From Deinococcus detaillensis (GTDB lineage Bacteria > Deinococcota > Deinococci > Deinococcales > Deinococcaceae), in contig NZ_VKDB01000018.1 in assembly GCF_007280555.1 (NCBI RefSeq), positions 1-62,284 on the forward strand: a DNA stretch of 62,284 nucleotides, in the 5' to 3' direction. The notes under the pieces are model-generated. The model saw only the letters and a program-made list of their open reading frames with translations, was not told the origin of the DNA and searched no databases. How positions within the stretch are numbered: position 1 is the first letter of the stretch; each line of letters starts with the position of its first letter. This document shows, piece after piece, positions 25,271 through 35,178 of the stretch. A program made the translations under genes and the position numbers.

Positions 25271-25297
25271 GGCGTCAGTGATTGACGCCTAGCGTCA
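25271..25297. promoter_or_regulatory. Cluster of GGCGTCA-type repeats upstream of the helicase gene
   Basis: GGCGTCA (25271-25277), its inverse TGACGCC (25283-25289) and AGCGTCA (25291-25297) lie within 27 bp, about 75 bp before the helicase start. The spacing fits a dimeric regulator site. No protein is tied to it. Confidence 0.3.
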
Positions 25298-25370
25298 GCA
25301 CACTTGAGGAAGAAGTTCTGCGTGTGCCGGTAGTTCAATACTTCCTGCTCGTCTTGCCCCAGGAGGCCTG

Positions 25371-28061
25371 ATGACCGTTCCTACTGCCCTTGATTTGCCT
25401 CAGACTGTCGGTTGGACCGAAGTGGCTGCCCTCGAATTCCCCGCACGGGCGGCCCGCACCGTGCCGCTTCACGCCCTCCCCAGCGGCCAACCGGTCATGC
25501 GCTACCTCCAGCGAGCCTTCCCCCGAGGGATTTACCAGCACCAAGCGGACGCTGCCGCCTGCGCGGCGAATTTCGAGAACTTTGCCGTCACCACCGGCAC
25601 GGCCAGCGGCAAGACGCTGTGCTTTCACCTGGCGGCCATGGAATCGCTGACGACCTTGCCGGACGGCAAAGTGATCGTGCTCTACCCGCAAAAAGCCCTG
25701 GGCCCTGAGCAGGAAGAGCGTTGGTGCACCGCCCTTCAGACCGCTGGCATCGACGCTGAAGTGGGCCGGATTGACGGCCACGTCGCCGTCTCGCAGCGCG
25801 AGGCTATCCTGGAGCGCTGCCGGGTGGTGATCATGACGCCGGACGTCATGCATGCCTGGCTCCTGAGTAACCTCGGCAAGAAAGCAGTCACGCGCTTTAT
25901 CCGGGCCGTGCGCCTGATCATCGTCGATGAAGTGCATACCTTCAGCGGGGTATTCGGCAGTAATGCTGCTTATCTCTTTCGCCGCTTTGAGCACGCTTCC
26001 AAACTGCTGAGCCGAAAGCGGTTGCAGTATGTTTGCTCTTCGGCCACCATCAGTGACCCGCAGCGTCACCTTCAGTTGCTCTTTGGCCGTGAGTTCAGTT
26101 TAATTGGTCCAGGCCGTGACGGCTCACCTAAGCAGCCGGTCAGCTTGCACTTCCTGAGCTTGCAGAACGGAAGCAAGGATTTCCTCACGGGCGCGTCTCA
26201 CTTGCTACAGCACCTGGCGCAGGAGCGCTTGAAGTTCCTGTGTTTCAGCGATTCGCGCAAACAAACTGAGAATCTGGCGGCCATCGTGGCGCGCCGAGAC
26301 CACGACCAGCCTGAGGACGAGCTGCTCGGCGACGCTGAGGAAGACCATCCGGTGGACGCGTCTGCGTTGGCCCGGCTCAGCATTTTGCCGTACCGCAGCG
26401 GATACGAAGCGCGCGACCGCAGTGAGATTCAAACCCGCCTGGCCCGCGGCCAACTCGACGGTGTCATCTCGACCAGTGCCTTGGAGCTCGGAATGGACAT
26501 TCCTTATCTGGACGCGGTCGTGCTGCTGGGCATTCCAGCGTCGAGTACCAGCTTTCAGCAGCGTGTCGGCCGGGTGGGACGCAGCAAGCCGGGACGGGTC
26601 TTCATTCTCAGCAGCGGCCTTCCCAGTGAACGCATTCTGTTTGAAGACCCGCAACAGATCCTGCGTCGCCCGCCAGCGGCCAGCACGCTCTATCTGGAAA
26701 ACCCCAACATCCAGTGCATTCACGCGCTGTGCCTGGGACACCTGGGTGGTGAGCACAACACCTTGCTGGGGGTTCTCGGCCGCACGACCGAGGGCGATTT
26801 CGAGAGCCCTGTGACGTGGCCGGACGGCTTTGTCGACCTCGTTGAGAAGGAACGTTCTGGAACCTTGCCAGCGGCCATGCAGCCGCTGCGGACCCAGGCC
26901 GGTGAGCATCCCAACCGCGCCTTTCCTCTGCGGGACGTCGAGACCAGCTTCAAAGTGGAGGTGCGCAGCGCAAACGGCACCCATGACCTGGGGACCCTCT
27001 CGCACTCGCAGATGATGCGGGAAGCCTACCCCGGTGCGGTGTACTTGTACGCCACCCGCGCCTACCGGGTTACGCGCATCAATGCGCTGGCCAGGACGAT
27101 CCAGGTTCGGCCGGAGCGGCGCTACTCCACCAAACCGATCAGCTTGCCCACCCTGGCCTACCCGAATCTGGACCAGGAAAGCGTACATCATGCGGAAGTC
27201 CGGGCTGGCCTGACGGCGGTCGACTGTGATGTGATGATTTCCGAGAGCGTGATTGGGTTCAGTGAGCGGCGTGGCGGCAATGCGTTCAACAGCCCGTACC
27301 CTTTGGATGCCCACCGAACGGGCATCTGCTTTCAGCAGCCGCGCTTCTCCCGTAATTTTTATAGTACGGGCGTCATCCTTCATCACGCTGCCCTTCAGGG
27401 TGAGGTACCGCGGGCTCGCCTGGCAGAACTGGTGCTCGAAGCGTTCGCGCTGGTCGTTCCGTTCGAGAGCCGGGATATCGGCATCACCACCGACAAACTG
27501 CGTGTCAGTCAACCGGGCCTCGAGAAAGGGCAGAGCATTCTCGTCGTCTACGATCAGACTTACGGCAGTTTGCGGCTGTCGTCGAAACTGCTCGAACGAG
27601 GCGTGCTGGAACGTGTCTTTGAGACGGCGGTGCAACTGACGGAGTACGCCGTAGAAGCTGAACCCGAAGCGCAGGAGCGCGGCAGCCTGCTCGAGATCCG
27701 TCGGGTGCTGCAGGCGCTGGCCGACGACGCGCGGCAGCCGTTCACGGTTCCCACCTGGCAGGCCGTTCCGCTCCCTGTCGCTGAGCCTGGCGAACGGGTC
27801 CGCGTGATCCTCGCAGGCTCACACGGGATCTGCCTGCTGCACGGCAACCGTGAGATGAGTGTCTCGCAGGTGTATTACAGCCCTCGTGGGGGTCTGCAGT
27901 ACAAAGGCCGTCTCGCTACCGACCACGCCTGGGAAACGCACCTGACCGTAGTGCCGGTAGAAGGGCTTCAGGCCATTCCGGGCGTGAGTCAGCAAGGGTG
28001 GTACGACCTCGACTTGGGCGAAGTGGTTTCCGAAGACGTAGCTCAGTCCGCGCCATCTTGA
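25371..28061 (+). CDS. MrfA/YprA-like SF2 helicase (DUF1998 family), Cys cluster not seen
   Basis: 896 aa; ATG with AGGAGG 5 nt upstream. Helicase motifs are complete: TTGTASGKTL (76-83), LIIVDEVHTF (DEVH), CSSATIS, then SALELGMDIPYLDAVVLLG and FQQRVGRVGR. The C-terminal third is the region occupied by DUF1998 in MrfA/YprA, where four Cys normally bind a metal; no such CxxC cluster is visible here. MrfA is a 3'-5' DNA helicase in repair; relatives also serve in DISARM (DrmA/DrmB) and other defence systems. It is the only large plus-strand gene in the left half of the window, and lies convergent to the DUF2357 gene. It could be a stand-alone repair helicase or an accessory to BREX. Confidence 0.8.
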   Translation: MTVPTALDLPQTVGWTEVAALEFPARAARTVPLHALPSGQPVMRYLQRAFPRGIYQHQADAAACAANFENFAVTTGTASGKTLCFHLAAMESLTTLPDGKVIVLYPQKALGPEQEERWCTALQTAGIDAEVGRIDGHVAVSQREAILERCRVVIMTPDVMHAWLLSNLGKKAVTRFIRAVRLIIVDEVHTFSGVFGSNAAYLFRRFEHASKLLSRKRLQYVCSSATISDPQRHLQLLFGREFSLIGPGRDGSPKQPVSLHFLSLQNGSKDFLTGASHLLQHLAQERLKFLCFSDSRKQTENLAAIVARRDHDQPEDELLGDAEEDHPVDASALARLSILPYRSGYEARDRSEIQTRLARGQLDGVISTSALELGMDIPYLDAVVLLGIPASSTSFQQRVGRVGRSKPGRVFILSSGLPSERILFEDPQQILRRPPAASTLYLENPNIQCIHALCLGHLGGEHNTLLGVLGRTTEGDFESPVTWPDGFVDLVEKERSGTLPAAMQPLRTQAGEHPNRAFPLRDVETSFKVEVRSANGTHDLGTLSHSQMMREAYPGAVYLYATRAYRVTRINALARTIQVRPERRYSTKPISLPTLAYPNLDQESVHHAEVRAGLTAVDCDVMISESVIGFSERRGGNAFNSPYPLDAHRTGICFQQPRFSRNFYSTGVILHHAALQGEVPRARLAELVLEAFALVVPFESRDIGITTDKLRVSQPGLEKGQSILVVYDQTYGSLRLSSKLLERGVLERVFETAVQLTEYAVEAEPEAQERGSLLEIRRVLQALADDARQPFTVPTWQAVPLPVAEPGERVRVILAGSHGICLLHGNREMSVSQVYYSPRGGLQYKGRLATDHAWETHLTVVPVEGLQAIPGVSQQGWYDLDLGEVVSEDVAQSAPS

Positions 28062-28370
28062 TCCTCGACATGCCCCCCGCCACCCTACCGCTGACAGCCG
28101 AAGTCCTGCTTCAGCGTTTACCGCTTTCCAATCTAAACTGACCCTTAAGAAATCGACGTCCTGATTCTGCAGACCGGGTTGCGTGACTTGATCACCTGGG
28201 CGTCGGTGTTCGAGTGGCCGTTACGTAGAAGCTTGCAGCGCCTCTGTCGGCGAGCGCAACGACAGCACGCCCAAGCCACTTCGACCAATTAAAGAACGCG
28301 AGCAAGCGGTTCTAATACCCTTCAGAGCCGTTCGCTAGAATCCTGCTCGCCTTCAAGACCGGGTCCATTG
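28062..28370. other. Gap between convergent genes
   Basis: No gene found. A short plus-strand frame (about 28150-28290; LRDLITWASVFEWPLRR and more) ends in a stop and resembles nothing I know. There is no clear hairpin terminator for either neighbour. Confidence 0.3.
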
Positions 28371-30068
28371 CTACGAAGCCTCTGTATCAGGGTCATGATG
28401 AGGCGTCGGCGTCAGTACTTCCTGCGTTTCAAATAGCGCACGCAGACTGGCTCGTAGGGCACCGGCGTGGAGAGGACGTGCTGAAATAGCTCCTAGACCC
28501 GGTGAATATGAACAGTCTGGACCCGGATAGAGAATGCCGGCGAAGCGCACCGCCTGCGCGCCCGCTGGACTGCGAATTGCGTCGCGGTAAGCGTGCATCT
28601 TGTCGATATCCGTCTTCTTCGGACGCCCAGCAGGGTCTGGCTGATGGGCCTCACCGCTGACAGGGTCGTTTTCACTATCGAGTTTATATTTCGGATCGAG
28701 AATCCAGAGTTCTGCCAATCCGTTCTCACGTTGTACTTCGATAACAAGGTCCGGGCGCTGCTCAAAACTCACAGACCGAAAGGCGCTGCCCTGGCGGCGA
28801 AAGGTGCGTTCAGACGTCATCGTTACTCGGCTACCATCCGCCGGACGTTCAAATCTAAGGAGAGGTTGCCCATTTGGCAACACCTTAAGCAGCACAGTTC
28901 CTGGATAGGTGGACGTGAGTCGCTCCTCCACGAGAGCGAAGCCGGCAGCTTTGCAGGCGTCCGTCAGGGCCAGAATGACGTGCAGTGAGCACCAGAGCTG
29001 GTAAAGAGCCGGCAGATTCTGCAGGGGATGAAGCAGACGCTCGTCATCCAGACGGATCTCAAGGGCACGCTGAAGATCCAGCAGCGTTTCGAGGGCTGCA
29101 CGGTATTCGTCGCGTTTGACGAGCACCATGGTCAGGTGGACTGGAGGGCCACGCAGGGCCGATACCTCGGTCAGGAACGGAGCACTTGACACCGCCCATT
29201 CGAAGTCGGCTCGCAGATCAGCCACGGGTTGACCGAGCTCCTTGCGCTGGGTTGCGACGCGCGCCAGTGCCAGAAGACGCTGGCGCACCATCAGAACCGC
29301 AGCTTTTACCACATGGTTCTCGTAGATATCCACGTGAGCGGCCACCCGTTCGTCAGGCAGCTTCACCGCACGTTCATGGTCGGGATGGTTTGCACTCTGG
29401 GTGATCGCCCGCACCAGCGCTGCTGGCCGGGGACGCTTGAGCAGCTCACGGCGCACAGGCAAGCGGTAGGCCTCCAGCACTTGATGAGGACGCTGAGCAA
29501 CCGCACGCAAGCTGTTGATCAGGCCGGGGCGGTCCGCCGTACCGTACAAGGCCCGCTTCAATCGCGCGAGTTCCTCCTCCGGCGTGGCAGGCTTGAGCGC
29601 TGCCGGCGCGATCCCGGCGAGTCCGCCAGCCTGCTGGAGGCTGAGGGCCACGTCGGCTGGCAGCTGCTCATAGAGATCAGCCAGCAGTGACTCGACTCCC
29701 CCTGGCAGCAGCTTGAGTGCCTCAACCAGACAGGACAGGGTTGCGACGTGACCGGCGCACGAAAAGGTTAGCCAGTACTGACCGGGGCCGGCGCGCGGCC
29801 ATTCCACCACCACCTGGATCTGTCCCGCCAGGTGCCGCTGCGTGACTTGCAGCGCCGCGCCGTTGCGGCTGACCTGCAAGCTTTCCCAGGATCCGGGGAG
29901 CTCATCCAGGATCAGGGCAGCGACTTCCCATTCCCGCGGACCAGGCAGCGGCTGACCACTGGGCTTGACCCAGGTGACTCGGGGTTGCCACGCCACGCTG
30001 GCGAGATCAGTGGAAGGAAACAAAACCGTGCTGCATCCCGGCAGCGCGCATGCTCGCAGCCTTGGCAT
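28371..30068 (-). CDS. DUF2357 nuclease, partner of the McrB-like GTPase
   Basis: 565 aa. The first 370 residues match the DUF2357 helical/beta region (KLPDERVAAHVDIYENHVVKA; YQLWCSLHVILAL). The C-terminal 130 carry a PD-(D/E)XK nuclease: RPDLVIEVQRE, then LWILDPKYKLDS (D, DxK) and DIDKMHAYRDAI. DUF2357 proteins stand in for McrC beside McrB-like ATPases. The gene overlaps the McrB-like gene by about 60 nt, so the true start may be a later codon such as the GTG near 30026. It is the last gene of the pglZ-brxL-mcrB-like run. Likely target: modified DNA. Confidence 0.75.
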   Translation of the reverse strand: MPRLRACALPGCSTVLFPSTDLASVAWQPRVTWVKPSGQPLPGPREWEVAALILDELPGSWESLQVSRNGAALQVTQRHLAGQIQVVVEWPRAGPGQYWLTFSCAGHVATLSCLVEALKLLPGGVESLLADLYEQLPADVALSLQQAGGLAGIAPAALKPATPEEELARLKRALYGTADRPGLINSLRAVAQRPHQVLEAYRLPVRRELLKRPRPAALVRAITQSANHPDHERAVKLPDERVAAHVDIYENHVVKAAVLMVRQRLLALARVATQRKELGQPVADLRADFEWAVSSAPFLTEVSALRGPPVHLTMVLVKRDEYRAALETLLDLQRALEIRLDDERLLHPLQNLPALYQLWCSLHVILALTDACKAAGFALVEERLTSTYPGTVLLKVLPNGQPLLRFERPADGSRVTMTSERTFRRQGSAFRSVSFEQRPDLVIEVQRENGLAELWILDPKYKLDSENDPVSGEAHQPDPAGRPKKTDIDKMHAYRDAIRSPAGAQAVRFAGILYPGPDCSYSPGLGAISARPLHAGALRASLRALFETQEVLTPTPHHDPDTEAS

Positions 30069-33000
30069 GACTTAGTGGAAGCCGCTCCTCAGCAAGGGTT
30101 AAAAACTCCGCCAGAACTCCAAGCAGCCGGCGGTCCGTACCGCGCAGTTTTGGCAAGACCTTTTGCAAGAGGGCGTCGTCTAGGGCTTCCAGAGCGTCGA
30201 CGTTCAGTGTCAGGGCAGCTTGCTGATAGGCCAGGATGTCGTCCATGACCCGAAAAGCGAAGGGCGCGACAGGGGAGACAACGTCCCAGATTTCAAGCAG
30301 CAGCGAGGCGTGAACATGGCCGTTCAGATGCGCCTCAAGGTCTGACCGGGTGACCGGAATTTCGATCAGCTGGGCTCGGTCGTAGACCTTGTTGGCAAAG
30401 TCGTGGGTGGTTTCGTCGATGTTGACGGTGCCAATGACCGAGAGGTTGGGCGGCAGCATGACGGTGAGATCCGGACCTAGTTCGAGGTCGGTTTCCTGAC
30501 CACGGGATCTAATTTCCATCTTCGACAGAAACTGCGCAAAGTAATACTCGACTCTGGCCAAGTTCATCTCGTCCAGGATGGCGTGGTAGGGCTGGGGGAG
30601 CTGCCCGGCTTCCTGAGCCTCCCGGTAGGCCTGACCCGCCGCCAACAGGAAACGGCTGAAGGCCGTGTGGTGATAGTGCCCGCCATCGAGCGGACTGTAG
30701 AAGCCGAGCAGGTCCTCATTGGTTGTCCAGTTCGGGGCGACAGGAAAGAGGCCGACTGCAGCGCCAGCAGCCCGGGCATACGCTTCAGCAAGCCAGGTCT
30801 TGCCTGTTCCGCTGACCCCCGAGAGGATCACGAAGCCGCGAGTTTGCAAGGCCAGATGGTAGCGGCGCAGGGTGCGGGCCTCTATCCGCAGGCCGCTGGC
30901 GGCCACCCGCTCACTCAGGGTTGGAAAGTCGGGTGGGAGATGGTGCTGCGCTGGGCTGCCGACTGGTTCCGGGCGGGGCGTGATGACCGCTTGGAAGACA
31001 GCCGGATCAAGCGGCCAGAGATACACCTGCCGGACCTTGCCGTTTTTGTCGAAGGGCCCCAGGTCGGCTCGGCGAACGTCGTCAGGCAGTTCAGCGATCG
31101 ACAGGGGCGGCGTCAGGGGTTGGTACAACACGGCAGCCATGTAACCCGAACGCTTGGTGGGGATGACCTCGGAGGACAACTCGTCTGTGACGCTCACCGG
31201 AGGGGCGGTCACGGTGCCCACCGCCTGGATGGCCTGAGCGGCATAGTGAATGATCCGGTCCCCGGGCCGCAGCCGCATAACGTTCTCATGATGCTCAATG
31301 TTCACGCCGCTGTCCGCGCTGGCCCAGACATAGCCCTGCTGGCGCTCTTCAGCGTAGGTCTGGCCCTGGTTGACCCACCAGTACCGCTGCCTCGCTCCAC
31401 GCATCGTCAAAAACCAGTCGAGCTCCAGGTAGTCCTCGCCTCCGACGCGCTCGAGCAGCTTAGCCGCTGCATTCTCGAACTCCAGGACCGTCTGCGTGCT
31501 CAGTCCCAGGGTCTGGATAGCCCGCTGTGACAGGTCGCTGACGACCGCGAATTCCTCCGGATGAAACACCATCACCAGGCCCGTCGCCGCCGTCTGCCCC
31601 AGACCTGGAAGGGCTTGCAGCTGAGCCGCCTTCTCCTGGGGGAACAGTTCCAGCGAGTTCAGGATCTGCGCAGCGGCGTGCAGGTGAGCCACCTTCTCCT
31701 CGTTGCTGATGCTCAAACTGGCACCGTAGTCGAGCAAGCTGGTACCCCAGAGATAATTGCCGTGCAGTTCGAGCGCTCCGTCTGTCAGGGCGCGGGCCAG
31801 CACCTGAACTTGGTTAGGCGTAAGGTCCACGCCGTCGAGCTGACCGGTGATGGTCCGCTCACCGAGCCGCGTCTCGCTCTCATAACGCCAGACCTCGCGG
31901 TTGAAGGTCCCCAAGGTCAGATCGGCGGGCTCAGACAGCAGGGTCCGCAACTCCCCAGCGCGGCGGCGGCGCAGGCTCAGCCGCAGCTGCTGGACCGGGT
32001 CACGTCTGAACGCCTCGAATTCGGCGCGCAGGGCGTCAACCGGCCCCTCGGCTACCCCCGGACCGACCGGCGCGGTGTCGAGACTGAGCACGAACAGCGC
32101 ACTCTGGGTGTCCAGCAGATCGCGAAAGGGCAGCCCTGCGGCGAGAAAGGCCGCGTGAAGCTCCTGGCAGCGGTCCACGTATTCGGCCAGCAGCTCACCC
32201 GGCGACGTCCGGCGCTGCTGAGGCTCATCTTCGTAGAACCACGTCACCGCACGGGCCCCGAACTTACGGCGGTAAAACGGATGCCCGGTCGGGTCGGCAA
32301 GAAACAGGAAGTAGCTGGCAACGCTTGCTCGGGTGCCCAGCCCGTTGATGGGTCGGCGCTCATCAGGCGTGAGACTCTGGAGCGCGTCTTCGAGCTTCCC
32401 CCAGAACTCGTCCGTACGGCGGGCCTCCAGCGGCTGTGTCCAGAGGATCTGCAGGGCCTGGCGCAAGCTGTCTGGACGCTGTTTGAGTAACAGATCCAGG
32501 GACGCAGCGACCCGCCAATCAAGCTGGTTGAGACCACTTCGCTGTGGCTGGACCGTGACACCCTCCGCTGATCCACCATCCACGAACGCCTTCAGTGCCG
32601 GGTACACCATGGCGACCCCTTCAAGTTTGTACGCCCGTTCATCTCGGTCGAGGTTCTCCTGCTGTGTCAGCAGCCAGGGAACCACCTGCGCCACCCGCTC
32701 CTGGCGGCGGCTGAACTTGGACGTCGCCCGGTGCTGGTCGCGCCAGGTGCCGAAGGGCACGGTCCGCCCCGCATCGTCGCGGTACACCCACTTCGACGTC
32801 GAGGTGCCGCTGCCCACCAACATGATGGTGGCGTCGAAGGCCGTTTTGAAGAGAGTGTCCTCGTTGAAGATAAGCCGGTCCGGGTCACTGGTCGGGGCCA
32901 CACTTCCGGAGCGCAGGAGTGCTTGCAGCGCGCTGTCGTCAGACACCCGCGCCTCGCTGCCCTTAAGGACGATAAACCCCTCAGGGGACCACTGGCCCAG

Positions 33001-33105
33001 GGCCTTGATGTTCGGCATGTTCAGGAAAAACGTTGGGCTCGGGGACTGCAGTTCGGTCATGCCCATAGTAAACGACATAGCCACGTCATTCGGTGACACC
33101 CGCAC
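30007..33105 (-). CDS. McrB-like AAA+ GTPase with DUF4357 and EVE-like domain
   Basis: 1032 aa by the longest frame; ATGs at residues 10, 14 and 16 (down to 33060) are also possible. Residues 30-125 match DUF4357 (EGFIVLKGSEARVSDD). At about 562-697 is an EVE/YTH-like reader (RYWWVNQGQTYAEERQQGYVW, shown here in part; then RPGDRIIHYAAQAIQAVG). AAA+ motifs: Walker A LSGVSGTGKTW near 757, Walker B AILDEMNLARVEYYF near 845 and VNIDETTHDFANK near 892. The last matches the McrB-type signature with an I for T change. It starts 27 nt after brxL, so it extends the BREX operon. Its partner is the DUF2357 nuclease. The EVE and DUF4357 domains point to modified-cytosine recognition. Confidence 0.8.
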   Translation of the reverse strand: MRVSPNDVAMSFTMGMTELQSPSPTFFLNMPNIKALGQWSPEGFIVLKGSEARVSDDSALQALLRSGSVAPTSDPDRLIFNEDTLFKTAFDATIMLVGSGTSTSKWVYRDDAGRTVPFGTWRDQHRATSKFSRRQERVAQVVPWLLTQQENLDRDERAYKLEGVAMVYPALKAFVDGGSAEGVTVQPQRSGLNQLDWRVAASLDLLLKQRPDSLRQALQILWTQPLEARRTDEFWGKLEDALQSLTPDERRPINGLGTRASVASYFLFLADPTGHPFYRRKFGARAVTWFYEDEPQQRRTSPGELLAEYVDRCQELHAAFLAAGLPFRDLLDTQSALFVLSLDTAPVGPGVAEGPVDALRAEFEAFRRDPVQQLRLSLRRRRAGELRTLLSEPADLTLGTFNREVWRYESETRLGERTITGQLDGVDLTPNQVQVLARALTDGALELHGNYLWGTSLLDYGASLSISNEEKVAHLHAAAQILNSLELFPQEKAAQLQALPGLGQTAATGLVMVFHPEEFAVVSDLSQRAIQTLGLSTQTVLEFENAAAKLLERVGGEDYLELDWFLTMRGARQRYWWVNQGQTYAEERQQGYVWASADSGVNIEHHENVMRLRPGDRIIHYAAQAIQAVGTVTAPPVSVTDELSSEVIPTKRSGYMAAVLYQPLTPPLSIAELPDDVRRADLGPFDKNGKVRQVYLWPLDPAVFQAVITPRPEPVGSPAQHHLPPDFPTLSERVAASGLRIEARTLRRYHLALQTRGFVILSGVSGTGKTWLAEAYARAAGAAVGLFPVAPNWTTNEDLLGFYSPLDGGHYHHTAFSRFLLAAGQAYREAQEAGQLPQPYHAILDEMNLARVEYYFAQFLSKMEIRSRGQETDLELGPDLTVMLPPNLSVIGTVNIDETTHDFANKVYDRAQLIEIPVTRSDLEAHLNGHVHASLLLEIWDVVSPVAPFAFRVMDDILAYQQAALTLNVDALEALDDALLQKVLPKLRGTDRRLLGVLAEFLTLAEERLPLSHAKAASMRAAGMQHGFVSFH

Positions 33106-33132
33106 GACCGATTCGGTGAGCAGCGAGCGATG

Positions 33133-35178
33133 TCATTCGGTCAAAGCCTTATGGAGGGCGTCACGTGCGTCGGTGTAATACAGGATGGTCAGGCGAGCTG
33201 CTGTGTCGTCTGAAAGTTCATTGAGCTGTTTGCGGGCACTGATGGGCACCATCAGTGCGGCAGCACGTTTCTCGGCGGCAAGTTCTGCCAGGTCGATCGC
33301 GTTGTGCACAACATCCAGTCCCCCGCCCAGATTCAGGTGGCCTGCCGCCACCAGGCCACCCTTGAGAGGCTTGTCCAGCAGGGCGCTACACAGCGCGAGC
33401 AAGGCGGGCAGGCCCAGGCCGCTGCCACTGCGGGCCGAATCGAAGGCCCGCAACTGAACGCTGTACTCGTGCTGACGCGGATCTCGCTCGCCGACCAAGC
33501 TGCGGGCCTGAGCATAGAGGTTTTGCTCAGCAAAACGGATGCTCTCCTGAAACGGCCGGGGCACCGGATTGTTGAGAACACGCACGCCGCCACCTGGTCC
33601 CTGGTTGACGTCGATCCGGTAGAGCCCCGCGTGCTCATCTTGACCGCCGGAGCCCAGCGCCCAGACCTGCCCGGGTGGAAGCGGGTCCGTGCCGATGGCG
33701 TCGTCACTTTGCAATTCCGGAGTCGCCACAAATTGCTCGACGGCGTCTTGCCCCAGTTGGTAGCTGAAATGCGTGTTCCGAAACTCTGCGCTCCCGATGC
33801 GCTTTTGCTGCTCCTTGACGCGGCGGCGCATCTCCAGGGCCAGCCGCACCGCCCACTCGAGGTCCTGATCGCTGATCTCGGCGTCCTCAGCTGGACCGAT
33901 GAGTTTCAGTAGACCGCTCACGGTCCGCTGCACCGCCGTGGTGTCGCGCCCGCTCAGGGCACCGCCCAGCCGGACGCGGTGCGCCACCTTGTTCCAGCGG
34001 CCCTCAAAGCGCAATTGATGCCAACATTCCGCGAGAAAGTCGCTCACCAGCCCGAAGTGATCCGTGAACAGCCCGGCATGCAACTTCGGCACGTCCCAAC
34101 CCGGCAGGTAAGCGTGAATGCGGTCCATCAGAGCCGTGTCGTCCCTCATCTCGGGCGGAAGCGGGCTGAACAGGTGCCCGACGCGCTGCTGGTGCGCGAC
34201 GTCCACGTCAAAATTCCCGACCATGATCACGCCGCCCTCGGCGCGGATACTCTCCCGGCCACGCGAGAATTCGCCGCTTTCCATGTAGCCCTTCATGATG
34301 TTGACGCCGTCCTTTTGATCGAAGGACACGCCAGAGACCTCATCGAAGCACACCACGTCGTACTGCGTGACTAGGCCACGCTGGCCACTGGCGTTGTTCA
34401 CAAACATGCGGGCGACACTGGCTTTTCCTCCGGACACCAAATGGGAATACGGAGAAACCTGCTGGTACAGGTGGGACTTTCCCGTCCCGCGCGGGCCAAG
34501 CTCCACGGCGTTGTAATTGCGCTCAACGAAGGGCACCATTCGCAGCAACAGGACGTCTTTGGCCCGCTGAGTGAGGGCGTGGGGTTCGAATCCCACGGAC
34601 CGGAGCAGCAGATCCTTCCATTCGGCGGTGGTGAAACCTGCCCGGCCATCCGCCATCTCCTGCAGGGCCGAGCGTTTCGAGAGCTGAATGGGGCGCAGCG
34701 ACGCGATCCCGAAAGGGCGGCCGCTTCTCTCCCCGGCGATCACCGCGTCATACTCCAACTCGATTTCAGCGTAAAAGCCGCCTGTGAGCATCCGTTCGTT
34801 CTCAGAAACGAGTTCCGGGGTGATGCGCACGTCTTTAAGCTGCAAGCTGGGCAACTCGACCAGATAAGCGTCGGTCTTGGCGTCCAGGCGGGCCGTCACC
34901 AGATCGATGAGTTTGACGCTGCCACGCTCGCGGGCGCGTGCTTTGAACAGCTCCTGCGTCCCGGCACGCACCGTGCGCTCATTCATCATGCGCTGCACAA
35001 TCTCCAGCCCCTCACGGATTTCCTCTTCATCAGTGCTAGCGCAGTAGCGGCCGAGCAGAAACTCTCCCACGTAGGTCGGCACCGGATACTGCCCCTTGAA
35101 GGCCTTCGCCAGGTCTTTGCGTACCGTATAGCCCTCGAAAGCAGAAGCGGTGAGTTGATCGAGTGCGTCCAAGGTCAT
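33133..35178 (-). CDS. brxL: BREX protein BrxL (AAA+ ATPase with Lon-like domain)
   Basis: 681 aa. The N-terminus (FKGQYPVPTYVGEFLLGRYC) is the BrxL DNA-binding region. Walker A is RGTGKSH near 228 and Walker B CFDEVSGVSF near 277. The last 120 residues are a Lon-type protease fold (SGSGLGLPALLALCSALL; NLGGGLDVVHNAIDLAELA). BrxL is a DNA-dependent ring ATPase essential for defence in type 1 BREX. Start overlaps the pglZ stop by ATGA. Normal length for the family. Together with pglZ it is transcribed apart from brxABC-pglX, since a plus-strand gene lies between. Confidence 0.9.
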   Translation of the reverse strand: MTLDALDQLTASAFEGYTVRKDLAKAFKGQYPVPTYVGEFLLGRYCASTDEEEIREGLEIVQRMMNERTVRAGTQELFKARARERGSVKLIDLVTARLDAKTDAYLVELPSLQLKDVRITPELVSENERMLTGGFYAEIELEYDAVIAGERSGRPFGIASLRPIQLSKRSALQEMADGRAGFTTAEWKDLLLRSVGFEPHALTQRAKDVLLLRMVPFVERNYNAVELGPRGTGKSHLYQQVSPYSHLVSGGKASVARMFVNNASGQRGLVTQYDVVCFDEVSGVSFDQKDGVNIMKGYMESGEFSRGRESIRAEGGVIMVGNFDVDVAHQQRVGHLFSPLPPEMRDDTALMDRIHAYLPGWDVPKLHAGLFTDHFGLVSDFLAECWHQLRFEGRWNKVAHRVRLGGALSGRDTTAVQRTVSGLLKLIGPAEDAEISDQDLEWAVRLALEMRRRVKEQQKRIGSAEFRNTHFSYQLGQDAVEQFVATPELQSDDAIGTDPLPPGQVWALGSGGQDEHAGLYRIDVNQGPGGGVRVLNNPVPRPFQESIRFAEQNLYAQARSLVGERDPRQHEYSVQLRAFDSARSGSGLGLPALLALCSALLDKPLKGGLVAAGHLNLGGGLDVVHNAIDLAELAAEKRAAALMVPISARKQLNELSDDTAARLTILYYTDARDALHKALTE

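Noticed and set aside
26205..27635. Long 476-aa reading frame on the minus strand
   Set aside because: It lies fully opposite the MrfA-like helicase gene, whose motifs are clear. The sequence has no recognisable motif and looks like a shadow in high-GC DNA.
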